Source: Limnanthes douglasii subsp. nivea (taxonomy: Eukaryota > Streptophyta > Magnoliopsida > Brassicales > Limnanthaceae). Taken from it: a stretch of DNA of 64,000 nt. Positions 30,845 through 41,374 of the stretch are shown piece by piece. The notes beneath the pieces were generated by a model, which saw only the letters and a list, made by a program, of their open reading frames with translations, was not told where the DNA came from and made no database searches. The position numbers and the translations under genes were made by a program. Each line of letters starts with the position of its first letter. Position 1 is the stretch's first letter. Location: contig JAUPFV010000002.1 in the NCBI GenBank assembly GCA_036936605.1, positions 197,679,273 through 197,743,272 on the forward strand, given 5' to 3'.

Positions 30845-31195
30845 ATCTTGCTTCGGGAGAGCTAATACATAAAATTATATATAAGTCCCCTCCAAAGTAT
30901 ATGCTTAAAGTAGTTATTTCTCAAAGGTTGCAACTTTAATCCGATCGTCTTTTTAAGACACGTGCCAAGTAGTTATTGGACATACTAACAGGTTTCGCTC
31001 TAGGTAATCGTGTTTACATGAAAGATGAAAGTGACTACATTTAATAACCCCTTTTTACAATTGACGGTTTATTTTCCTTAGTAAAAAAACTCAAGTGCTT
31101 TTTCCTTACCTTTATAAGGGTAAATTTTTTATTGTTGTTATTTCTAGAGTGAGAAATATTTAGTCTAAAACTTTAGATATAAAAATAGTCAAATT
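30845..31195 (+). repeat. Duplicated copy of the Tat-2 antisense promoter inside the antisense gene
   Basis: Aligns with 28250-28605 throughout (GGGAGAGCTAATACA, ATGCTTAAAGTAGTTATTTC, TTGACGGTT, AACTTTAGATA). It includes the TATA (CCTTTATAAGG near 31109-31119). It sits between the end of the Transposase_28 part and the coiled-coil part. Confidence 0.75.
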
Positions 31196-32479
31196 TCATG
31201 GGAACTGTTCACCACTCTTCCCCGATCCTCTGTAATTTTTAAAAGGACTGAGGAGGCTGTGGTAAACTTTATCTACCAACTAAGAATAGGGCTCCCAATC
31301 ACCGTGACAAGAACAAGATGAAGAAAAAGAAGAAGGATGGTTCACTTCAAGTTATTTCCAAACTAGAGAGTAATGGGCCATTTAATGAAATTGATGCAAC
31401 ATTGTTGATGAAATTGATGCAACACTGTTGGAAGTTTTTGTTGTTACAGTTGGAGATATGGAAAGGTCATTAGATTCTCTGACTACTAAAAAGAAGAAAT
31501 GGAAAAAAGGAGTAAAAAGGTACCGATAAGAGGGAAATGAAGAAGAAAACTTCCAGTCGGTTCAAAGATCATTATCTGGTCCAAAGTCACCCCTTCAATC
31601 ATCCCCAATGAAGTTCCTCCACAAAGTGTTGTTTCTACCGATCCTTTTTCCCAATTGCTTCCCCCAGATGATAGGCCAGCCTTTGAATGTGGTAATCAAA
31701 TGGATGACCTAGGGAACTTAGGGGAAATTTAATTTTGAAGAGTTCAAACGAGAGTTCCCTCACCAAGCCTAAGAATACTGTGATATACGATGGTGAATCT
31801 TTCGAAGTGTCTAAGGAACATGATGAATAGTCTTAGGTTATGTAAGGCTAATCATTGACTTGGAGAGGCAGGTAATATCTTAAGCCAAGGATATTGTCTC
31901 CCTATAAGATGAAATCCAAGCTTTGAAAAACTATATAGAGGAAGAGAAAAAGAAAAATGAAAATTTGGGCAAAGAAATGAAGACCTTTAATGAAGAGTTG
32001 GTTCAAACCAAATCCAACTGTGATAAGTTGCAGTCTGACTATACTAATTTGCAGTCATCCAATTCCAAGGAAATCACTTCTTTAAAAGATCAGCAAACTA
32101 AGGATAAAACGATCATTCAAAATTTATCCGAAGTGAAGAAAAAACTTAAAGATCTTCTTAAATAAAAAGAAGATGAAATCACTTCTCTTAAGGAAAATAC
32201 TGCTCAAGAGGTAGCCAATGTTGAGGATGCATATGCTAACAAAATATTGGAATCATTACAAGAAAGGGATGAATCTATTAAGTCGTATATGGTGATGTTG
32301 TTCCATAAGATATTTCTCAAACTATCTCTTAGGAATCTATGGAGGTACGTACCATCTGAACAAATCCCTTACCATAGTCTAGCTTTAGGTGATAAGTTTA
32401 ATATTTTCGATGACTCAGAAGAAGATGAATCTGATGAAGAGGATGAAAAATATTCTGATGGTGAAAAGCCATAAGGGAA

Positions 32480-33165
32480 AGAATGAGAGAAAACCGATGG
32501 GAACGAACCTTAAGGTTAATCTATTTTTAAGTGTATGTGTGTTTGAATTTAAGTCCTTGATATGGACAAGGAATTTTGTTTCATTTAGATCAGATAAATT
32601 TGTACAAGTCCTTGGCTAGGCTAAAGGCATTTTGTAACCGAATTTCGGATTTGTTTAATTTTGCTCTTGGATCACCCAAGGTAGTTTATGTTAACTTTAT
32701 ATCTATCAGGTCCATGTTTCAACATTTTTCTACTTCCGTTCATATCCGACCCTAATTACATATGTTTTATTTAAAGATGATCTAAATTTAGAATAAACGA
32801 AGGCAACAAAATTTAATCCAACCAAGCCATTCGAAGGTAATCCATTCGAAGGCAATAAAATATAATCCAACCAAGCCATTCGAAAATAATCCATTCGAAA
32901 ATAATCCATTCGAAGGCATCAAAATTTAATCCAGCCAGACCATTAATAAAATTTAATCCAACCAAGTCATTCGATGGTAATCCATTCAAAGGCATCAAAA
33001 TTTAATCCAACCAGGCCATTCAAAAGTAATCCGTTTGAAGGCGTCGCAATTTAATCCAATCACGTTATTCGAAGGTAATTCATTTAAAGGAAATAAAATT
33101 TAATACAACGAAGCATAGCAAAGACACATTTTAAAGGCAAAAGAAGATAGATTGATTATGATTTG
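32480..33165 (-). repeat. TTCGAAGG-type repeats of Tat-2, with spacer
   Basis: 32480-32800 is spacer without recognisable features. At 32815-33100 the unit CATTCGAAGGTAATCC alternates with AAAATTTAATCCAACCA about eight times. This corresponds in position to the TTCGAAGG array of Tat-1 (2690-3245). Confidence 0.75.
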
Positions 33166-33167
33166 GA

Positions 33168-33210
33168 CACCTCATTAAAACCTCCCCGTGTCACCAAGGT
33201 AGGAAAGAGT
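33168..33210 (-). other. Conserved 44-nt motif (Tat-2 copy)
   Basis: On - it reads ACTCTTTCCTACCTTG to GGTTTTAATGAGGTG, matching 2102-2145. It lies about 80 bp after the decayed integrase end. Confidence 0.7.
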
Positions 33211-33259
33211 ATGCCCCAAATATTTACATTGAACTAAAATAAAGTAAATATTTACAAGA

Positions 33260-36200
33260 TAAGCTTATTCTAAATATAATCTTAGATTCTCAACATTCCA
33301 AGGGTACTCTAAAAGGTTTCCTTATTTTTCCAAGAGCTTGCATGTTCCTTGCTTGATCTTTTCATACACAATGTAAGATCTTTCACAGTTTGGAGCCAAC
33401 TTTCCGAACTTATTTTATTTGGTATGTAAAAATACTTTTCTTAGAACTTTATCTCCCACTTGAAAGTTTCTTCTTCTAACTTTGGATGCATACTTGTTTC
33501 TCATCAAGCCTTGTAATGAACAGTTCTCAAATGAGCTTTTATTCTCATTTTCTCAATTAAATCCAACTGAACCTTTACTGCCATCTCATTATTCTATTTG
33601 GAATAATGTTGAATTATGAAAGAAGGAAGAGTAACTTCTATAGGTGTGATTGCATCCATTCCATAAACTAAAGCAAATGGAAACTCTTGAGTAGCCGTAT
33701 GGGGAATAGTTCGTTAGGCCCATAGTACTTCTTGTAGATAACTCAGCCATTTCTCGGCTGCTCATTCCAAGTTATTTTTCAAGCCCATTAAAATCGTTCA
33801 TTTTGCTACCTCAACTTGTCCACTGACTTGAGGATGAAAAAGAGAAGAGAAAAATGATGAATTCCTCTTGGTGCACAAATACTTCAATGTCTTTGTTGTC
33901 AAATTGACGACCATTGTCTATAGTGATACGCTTGGGAATGCCAAATCCTACAACAGTTAGAAAGAATAAACTTTATTACTACTTTGGAGGTTGTCATGGA
34001 TAGTGGGGTAGCTTTTACTCACTCGGAAAAGTAATTGATCGCCAAAATAATAGTGCGACACCCCTAAAGGCCATCGGAAGTGGTCCGCTAAATCAAGTCT
34101 CCACTTGTCAAAGGGTACGATTTTAGACACAGACTCCATTGGGGCTGCTACTACATTTATTACATTTTTATACTTTTAGTAAGGGTCACATCGTTTTATC
34201 AAGTCGTTAAAATCTGTCATAATAGAAGGCAAGTAGTATCATGCTTACAAGACCATTCTAGTTAAAGCCTTATAAACTCAATGCGTCGATCCTTCCCCGT
34301 CATACAGTCCGGATAAGACAATTTGAGATTCGTTGAATCTGAGGCAATGGAACAATGGTCTGCTGAATGATTCTTTATAAAGAACCACTATTCAAACCAA
34401 AATCCACGAGCTTTGTATTTCAGGTTTTTGGTAGAATATTTTTCTTTAGGTAAAAATTCGTTGGTGATAAACTCTTGGATATCGTTCCTCCAATCTTGAG
34501 AAGTTATGACCGGGAAGTTTTCTTCGACATCATCTTTTACTTCAGATTTTGCGACTATGTAAGGACATTTTTATACAAGGATCAAAGGATATGATTCATA
34601 ATAATCTATAGTAGCTAGAGAATCAGCCATTAAATTTTCTGATCTTGGGACATGTTCGTACTTAACATATTTAAAACTGGTTGAGATTTCCTTTAACACC
34701 TTTAAGTACTTCACCAAATAATCCTTCATGGATTCAGATTTCCTTTGTGCTTGATGAATGACTAACTGTGAATCATTCAATAATCAGATCGTTTTGGCGC
34801 CACGTATCTGAGCCAATCCCAATCCTGTTACTACAACCTCATATTCTGATTCATTGTTGGATGCCCTAAAAAAAATGTATTAATTGTTACATTGAATCCC
34901 TGAATGGGGAAGTTAAGCAGATACCATAACCACGTCCCATTATACTGGATCCACCATCAGTTCCAACCACCCATTCATTCTCAGGCTTATTGGTTTGAAC
35001 TTCCTCATAAGGAATTTTGGAGTGAAATTCAATTGAAAAATCAGCCACAACTTGAGCTTTGATTGCAATTCGTGGGGAAAAATCAATATCATAATCCCCA
35101 AGCTCAACTGACCACTTGGTCATTCATCCCGATATATCTGCTTATTGTAACACATTCTTCAATGGAAAAAGGTTCGAACCGTGATAGAATGTGCTTGAAA
35201 ATATGACATCATTTTTCTGGCTGCTATGACCAATGCCAAAGTTATTTTCTCCAATTTCAAGTATCTTTTCTATGATTCCAACAAGATGTTACTTATATAA
35301 TAAACAAGGCGTGGATAATTATCAACGTCTCGTACCAATACTGCACTCACAACATAATCTGATACTGTTAGGTACCTGTACAGTCTTTCACTTATAATGT
35401 AGCCCCAAAATTTAGTCAGACACCGAAAGTACATTTTTTAGGGTTTAATTTCAGGTTGATGACTTCCACGTTAGAAAACGTTTCTTGGAGGTCAGAAACG
35501 CGGTCCTCCTATTTGGGGATCTTAACCATCATGTCATCAATATAAAATTTTACATTTCTTCCGATTTGGTTGGTAAATGCCTTATTTACCAGTCATTGAT
35601 AAATAGCTCCAGCATTTTTCAACCCAAAAGGCATTACTTTGTAGCAATGAAAGCCCATATCAGTGATGAAAGTAGTATGGTCCTGATTGTTCAGATCCAT
35701 CTATATCTGATTATACCCGGAAAAAAACATCCATAAAGGACAATGACTTATTCCATATTATGAAATCCACAAAATGATTTATCCGGAGCACTAGGAAAGG
35801 ATCATTATGACAAGCTCTGTTGAGATCTGTAAAATCAATAAACATACGCCATTTTCCATTTTTCTTCTTGACAATAACCGAATTAGCAGTCCAAAGAGGA
35901 TACCGAGACTCTTTAATATGCCCCATTTTGGTTAACCGATCCACTTCTTGGACTATAACTTTTGATTTTTCTTTAGAAAAAGTTATTTTTCTTTGTACCG
36001 TCGGACTCAGATCGGATTTGATAGTTTGTGGCTGATAAAACTTGTTGGTACTCCAGTTACATCCTCATTGCATCAAGCAAACACATGTAAATTCTTGAAT
36101 AAAAAAATAGTAAACTTTCCTTCAATTTTAAGGGTAATTTGGATCCGACCCTAATACTTGTCCATTCTGCCAGATGATGAAGTTCAACATCTTTAATTGG

Positions 36201-36839
36201 CATCACAATACTATGAGCCTCCCTTGGTAGTAATCTATCTCATTTGATCCCGCATAAGACTCCACTAATTGTTATTTTTTTCCAACTTTCACCGCTTCCA
36301 GTGACTTTAAGGTGAGAGCAGTGACATAACATTCCCTTGCGAACTTTTGGTTATTTCGGACGACGCCTACTTGACCTCCCACGACATTTTCAAACATTGG
36401 TGAACTGTGGATGCTACTGCATGCATTGTAGATAGACAAGATCTACCAAATATTGCATTGTAAGACGTGGGACAATCAACTACTACGGATAAAACCCACA
36501 CCATTTTCTTGAATGGTCATTTCTTAGCAAGACCTCTTCTTTAAATTCCCCATTTACATCAGCACAGTTTCTGGTAAACCTCACTATGGTTCTATTTGAA
36601 CGTTCAATAACCAAAGGATTTTTCATTTTTTGATATAAAAATAAAATATTTGTCGAACTGCATATGTCATCCAGGATCATTTGTATTTCATTACCTTCGA
36701 TAAACGCTCCTATCACCATAGCATCTTAATGAGGGCCATCAATTTCCATTAGGCCATCCTCATAAAAAATAATAAAATGGGAAGGGCTCTGATAAAGGTG
36801 TGTAGACATTTTCCTCTCCAACTGAGTTGCCAAACTATT
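33260..36839 (-). pseudogene. Tat-2 pol (protease, RT, RNase H, integrase), decayed
   Basis: Recognisable pieces: 36719-36483 protease region (FIEGNEIQMILDD); 35944-35711 RT start (HIKESRYPLWTANSVIVKKK and GKWRMFIDF); 35123-34887 RT/RNase H (TKWSVELGDYDIDFSPR, EWVVGTDGGSS, keeping the first RNase H Asp); 34780-34571 RNase H with NDSQLVIHQ; 34139-33957 integrase core start (VPFDKWRLDLADH); near 33480-33330 integrase C-terminus (FQVGDKVLRKVFLHTK). The pieces are joined by stops and frameshifts. Confidence 0.9.
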
Positions 36840-37373
36840 CACATATCTTATGTTGTTATTGGTCTCTAAAAACGGTCTCATAATATTATTAGAAATTTCT
36901 AGTCATCTGTCGAGTCAACATCCATCTAGATTTTATCATCTAATATTATTATTTACCATTTACCCTAGTTTTAACATTTACTTTTTTTCTAGATTTATTG
37001 GATTAGACAAGGTTAAAAAGATAAAACTCAATTATCCAAGCCCATCTTACTTACCTAAATCAGACACAATACCCACATACAAATGAGACCCAATACCGAA
37101 ATCAGAAATCATAAACCCTTGATTTCTAATCTGATAACCACCAAATGCCTAATTCGAGAAACCTAAAAAACATCATTCTTCTTTCGTGTCTTCAAGATTC
37201 TGTTTACACTGCCTTTACGATTCTCTTATGCACAAAATTTAATTTCACGATGGTATAACATTATTACAAAGATAAGTAAAAGGCACAATATTTATAGTTT
37301 TGTCTTACTATATAGTTTTATTTGATAGATTTGTTTTATATACTTCATGCTTGAATAAGGATTTTTTTAGCGT

Positions 37374-37780
37374 CAATTACCACTACGATGGGAAATTATC
37401 GGGGAAGAAAGCAAAGTACAAAGGGGGAAACCCAACAATCATCGATTTCATAAACCTGGATAAGTTTTCTATCTTCAAACTACATACCATACATGCCCTT
37501 ACAGAAGTAGGTACCCTGAGGGTATTTTGTTTTCCCTTACTCATTGTCGGGTTCATGCAATTCTATTAGTTTAATAAAGACATATGTGGACTGATATGAG
37601 TTAACCACAAAGCTTGGTAGTGGTAGGTTAGTCAACATATATTCAGACAAAAATCCAACCTTAGAAATTGTATCTCATACTAAACTAAGAAATAAAAGTA
37701 TAATTCGTATTGTCGATGTTAAAGGAAGTAGTAGTATCTTTGTAACAGAGTCTGTAAGTGGCTTTCTAGAGGATTTTTGC
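37374..37780 (+). pseudogene. PB1-like N-terminal fragment (R2 copy 2)
   Basis: Same content as 26165-26575, open as 37300-37569 with YHYDGKLSGKKAKYKGGN and DKFSIFKLHTIHALTEVG. An Arg/Leu difference (V-R-V to L-R-V) separates the copies. Truncated by a stop after GFMQFY. Confidence 0.4.
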
Positions 37781-37781
37781 G

Positions 37782-38156
37782 GTGATAATGGTCGAAAATA
37801 TAGAGGGTGACAAAGATGGTGTAGTTTATGTTACTAATGGTGTAAAGGTTGATGTTAATGACAGTCTACAGAAAATTATAAACGAGGATGTTGTACAGGT
37901 TGATCCCAATGCTAGTGTACCAATTGATGTTAATGATGGCGTACGAGATAGTTTAGAGAGTGATGGGGATGATGTACAAGTTAATGTCAATGATGGTGTA
38001 CAGACTTATGCTATTAATGGTGTAAAGGAAAGTATAAAGGATGATGGGGATGATTTACAATTTAATGATAATGATGGTGTACATGTTGATGTTTATAATA
38101 ATGTACAAATTAATGTAAGAGATGTGGTAGAGGTTGATGTTACTGATGGTGTATAA
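37782..38156 (+). CDS. Acidic protein with VDVNDGV-type repeats (R2 copy 2)
   Basis: The 124-codon counterpart of 26574-26948, with the same length and repeat order and no stop or frameshift. Differences from copy 1 are few and substitution-only, which fits recent duplication. Whether it is expressed is unknown. Confidence 0.4.
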   Translation: MIMVENIEGDKDGVVYVTNGVKVDVNDSLQKIINEDVVQVDPNASVPIDVNDGVRDSLESDGDDVQVNVNDGVQTYAINGVKESIKDDGDDLQFNDNDGVHVDVYNNVQINVRDVVEVDVTDGV

Positions 38157-38249
38157 ATGGACCCAAATATTACTCATGATGTATAATTTGACTTAAATGT
38201 AGGAACTGAAATAACTCTCAACAGAATAGACAGAAAGAAATGTTGTATA

Positions 38250-38415
38250 AAAACTTAGACAAAGCTAGTGAGTCTGAAGAATAACCAAAAAGGAAGAGAA
38301 AATGTATAGTCATCCCGTTTGAAAATTAGATTTTCGCCCATCTTTAACACTAGAACATAAAAAAAGCTTTAATAAAAGGTCCAAGTAACTTAAGGCCCAC
38401 ATCAAAATATTAAAA
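38250..38415 (-). promoter_or_regulatory. Promoter-like module M, copy 4 (inside R2 copy 2)
   Basis: Matches copy 3 with a few changes; on - it reads GTGGGCCTTAAGTTACTTGG, GACTATACATTTTC and TTTTTGGTTATTCTTC. Confidence 0.4.
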
Positions 38416-39259
38416 TATGTTAAATATTTTAATTTTTGTTCACATTATATTTTCTGGTGGCATGTTATATATATATATATATATATTAACTCATTATTTA
38501 TTATACATTAAAGAAATGTTCATTTAATTTAATTAAGTTTTTACAAATTGTCTCTAAGTTTGAGGTGAGTTTGACATTCTTCGGATAATTTTTATGTTGC
38601 AATATTTTTTTAACCTTATCTTGAAGATTAGATAATGACCTTTTGAAGCAATTAACTTTGTATTAGAGTGATATAATTTTGTATATGCAGGTTTTTTATA
38701 TATTTTAATTTTATAGAAAAAGAACGTATTCATTCCATAACATGATCGGAGAAATTTTTGTAAGGTTCAGGTCGTTTATTATAAGACTCTTCTACGTATC
38801 GCCTCAAACATATTTTTATATGTCAAATCAACATGCTTGCTAGCCTAAGGGGGGAAAGACACCGAGAAGTTTTAATTTATGCGAACAATTTGGCAAAATG
38901 AAGTCGCTTGAGTGTTTTTAAATGGTATGTCATTACTCATTTTGATTATTACCGATATGTCTAAAGAGAGATCCCCATGCATCGTATTGATGATAGCGAT
39001 TGAGGGTCAAAGACGATATTACCGAATTGTCATTAGTTATCTAGACGATTGTACCGTATCTCTATATCATTCATAATTGATACGACACGAATAAATCTTA
39101 GGTAAACAAGCTAACCAAAGACCTTAAAATATAGAATGCTAAAATCACTCAGTCGCACAACTAGGCGACCAAAATTAGTTTGGCCAAAAGGTTAAGCCCA
39201 AAATAAATATAGATGCACAGTATTGCACGAGTTAGAAAGGATTTGGTCGCTTGACCAAT

Positions 39260-39380
39260 AGCTAGTCATGTGCCATTGCACGACCAAAGGCTCGAAAAAC
39301 TTGATCGTGCACTGTTGCACGACCAAATGCTCGAAAAACCTGGTTGTGTAACGACGCACGACCAGTTGGGGCTCTGAGGC
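39260..39380 (+). repeat. About 39-bp tandem repeat (TTGCACGACCAAANGCTCGA)
   Basis: Three units: near 39270, 39310 and 39350. The first two end CTCGAAAAAC, and the third is diverged (ACGCACGACCAGTTGGGGCTC). GCAC/GTGC pairs within units could form small hairpins. Module M copy 5 follows. Confidence 0.65.
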
Positions 39381-39384
39381 CTCA

Positions 39385-39590
39385 GCTCATTCATTCAATT
39401 AAATTTCTCAATCGGGAAAACGGAAGATGCGTTAGAACCATAGATAAAAGTAATGAATCCAAAGAATAACCAAAAAGAAAGAGAAAATTTATAGTCACCG
39501 TTGTTTATAAATTAGACTTATGACCATCTTTAAAACCATACCAAAACATAAAAAAAAGTTCTAAAACCCAATTAATTAAATGCCCAATAT
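39385..39590 (-). promoter_or_regulatory. Promoter-like module M, copy 5
   Basis: On -: TTGGGCATTTAATTAATTGGG, GGTGACTATAAATTTTC (39498-39482), TTTTTGGTTATTCTTTGG, then GAGAAATTTAATTGAATGAATGAGCTGAGG, whose end matches copy 1 (AATGAGCTGAGG). The TATA is intact. Confidence 0.45.
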
Positions 39591-39599
39591 GTTAGATAC

Positions 39600-40058
39600 T
39601 TATTGAAATTATTAAATTTTTATTTTCATTATGTCCACACCAATGACATATAATTATATAAATATATGTTATTTATATGTTTTTACTCGTTATTTATTGT
39701 AAGTTTTTAATTTTTGTTAAAATCAATTGGCTTATATAATTTAGTAATATTTTTATAGAATTATTAAAAAAGATAAGTTATATTGTGTTTTAATTTTTTT
39801 ATTTAATATTGTTAATATGTTTATTATTGATTTTAATAAATTTTATATTTAATAATTGTTTACATTATTGTGAAACATTTTATAAATATTTCAATTATTT
39901 TATTTTTGTTTTTTATTTTGGAAAATGATATCAAATGTATTTACCCAGAAACCATACTATGATATAATACTCAAATTATAATTTATGGTTACTTAATACC
40001 CATTTATTTATGTAACTCTCAATCAATTTTTTTTATAATACCTTAAATACTCATGCTT
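39600..40058. other. Very AT-rich stretch
   Basis: Long A/T runs and no reading frame of interest. Confidence 0.5.
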
Positions 40059-40670
40059 CATCACCAACCATCTAATTACTTCTAATTCTTGAATCAAAGT
40101 TTCTCTTTTTATTTTATTTTTAAATATCCATATCTTTCAAACCGGATTTCAGAAAAAAAAATATGAAAGTACCATCAATTTTGTTTTTTAAGACAAACAT
40201 GCGAGTTCAACCATGAGAATTCTGTATATTTTTAGATTCATTGATGATATTATTTGAATTCTTTTTTAAAAAAACTTTTGCTAGTAACATGCGAGTTCAA
40301 CCATGAGAATTCTGTATATTTTTAACCATGCGAGTTTATTGAATATTGACATGAGAGTTTTTATTATAATTCAACCGTGAAAGTTCTTCATTAGATCATT
40401 ATGGTTCCAACCATGAGAGTTATGTATATTTTCTAATATGGGAGTATTATATATTATGTTTCAAACCATGAAAATTTTATATATTTTTAACCATGTAAGT
40501 TCCAAACAAATTCAAAAATTATCATTAATAGATATACTTTTGTTCGTCTTAAAAAATAAAGTCATGGTACTTTCGTTTTTTTTTCCGAAATACGATGTGA
40601 AAGATACGATTTTTTTAAAATAATAATAAAAAATAGTTCAAAAAAAGAAAGATGGTTAATTGTAATTTTT
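40059..40670. repeat. MITE-like unit: inverted repeats around a tandem motif
   Basis: The left arm near 40128-40200 (TATCTTTCAAACCGGATTTC, AAAGTACCA, TTTTTTAAGACAAAC) pairs with the right arm near 40535-40612, with weaker pairing out to about 40065 and 40660 (CCATC...). Between the arms the motif AACCATGNGAGTTNTGTATATTTT recurs about six times (40196-40510). No coding potential and no clear target-site duplication. Confidence 0.65.
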
Positions 40671-41194
40671 TTTACCGTGGTGAAAACATCTACTGATAAT
40701 ATGCAACTTTTAGATATTATGCGGTAATGAAATAGTTGAGTGTGTATTTATAGATACTTTTTATTTTATTTTATTTTGTTTTTTACTGTTATTTTATTTT
40801 ATTTAAGTATTTTTGAATGGTGTTGAAGAATGTTATAAAAACTTGTTAAAGAAGTGTTTCATTAATTCTTTTTAGAATATATATTTTTTCAAGTACCAAA
40901 CTTTTGTATTGAAATGAACTTAGGTTAAAAAAAGCCCAATATGAGATGGGTTACAAATAAGCCAAAAGGTCATGGCTTATGATTGAATTCTGAAAATTTA
41001 AGGGAATTCAGAACATTTGAGCACCCGACTTTAATTTTCCTTTCTCACTTTACCTTCTTTTCCAATTCACAGAGCTTTTTGTGTACATCGTCTTTAAGTT
41101 CGTTGAGTCTGAAGGTTAGCAGATACAGAAAACCCTTTACTAGCATTGGAAGAGCTTTAACTAGCCTGGAAGAATAATGAGTCAATAATCAGAA
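40670..41194 (+). other. AT-rich DNA, then a gene-leader-like segment
   Basis: 40983-41177 holds a 64-codon frame of leader-like composition (CT-rich, then exon-like). Together with 48890-49120 it would form a continuous segment if the insert 41210-48874 were removed. It might be a captured 5' exon. I cannot identify it. Confidence 0.3.
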
Positions 41195-41209
41195 CAATAG
41201 TCTTCCTCT
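41195..41209 (+). repeat. 15-bp target-site duplication, left copy (LINE-B/copia insert)
   Basis: CAATAGTCTTCCTCT, identical to 48875-48889. It is directly followed by C and a run of eight T, the complement of the LINE poly(A) tail. Confidence 0.8.
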
Positions 41210-41374
41210 CTTTTTTTTGGTATAAAAATGCGTTAAATTAATATTGAAAAGTTGTACATGAGTTCGGGAGGCAAGTACCTCATTACAGTGCTTAATCCGG
41301 ATTGGATTGAGCATACTACTAGAATGAAAATTAAATTACATTTGTGCTAATGGCGAGCCTTGGTGGGTGGCATG

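Larger units (their letters stand above)
28960..32474 (+). pseudogene. Antisense gene (aORF) of Tat-2, decayed and interrupted
   Basis: N-terminal pieces at 28960-29250. A 0.7-kb insert at about 29250-29945 follows. The Transposase_28-like domain lies at 30080-30560 (NWGLRFPLDPEIVRYL, LSPSQLSPN, ADKPWM), matching Tat-1 residues 340-480. A GT-AG intron follows (GTAAGTATC near 30676 to CTCCATAG near 30753), at the place of the Tat-1 intron. A 350-bp copy of its own promoter then interrupts it (30845-31195). The coiled coil lies at 31900-32300 and the acidic tail DDSEEDESDEEDEKYSDGE ends near 32474. Multiple stops make it non-functional. Confidence 0.75.
27850..36839 (-). mobile_element. Tat-2: decayed Tat element, cut off in the gag-protease region by R2 copy 2
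   Basis: On -: protease region (36720-36480), RT (35944-35260), RNase H (35123-34570), integrase (34500-33260), the 44-nt motif (33210-33168), TTCGAAGG-type repeats (33100-32800), then the antisense gene on + (28960-32474) and an LTR-like end near 28140. The design equals Tat-1. Numerous stops and frameshifts show it is old. The sequence stops matching Tat exactly where R2 copy 2 begins (36844). Confidence 0.85.
36844..39010. repeat. R2 repeat, copy 2 (2167 bp)
   Basis: Almost identical to 25634-27799. The left neighbour is Tat-2 gag-protease sequence (TTGCCAAACTATTCACA, compare Tat-3 at 50640-50656). The right neighbour is unrelated AT-rich DNA, not the rest of Tat-2. So it is not a simple insertion into Tat-2. 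Confidence 0.85.

Noticed and set aside
25634..39010. R2 copies as LTRs of one giant element containing Tat-2
   Set aside because: No primer-binding site or polypurine tract at their inner edges, no TG...CA ends, and Tat-2 has its own LTR-like end.
40983..41177. Independent small gene on +
   Set aside because: Only leader-like composition; reported as unassigned rather than as a CDS.
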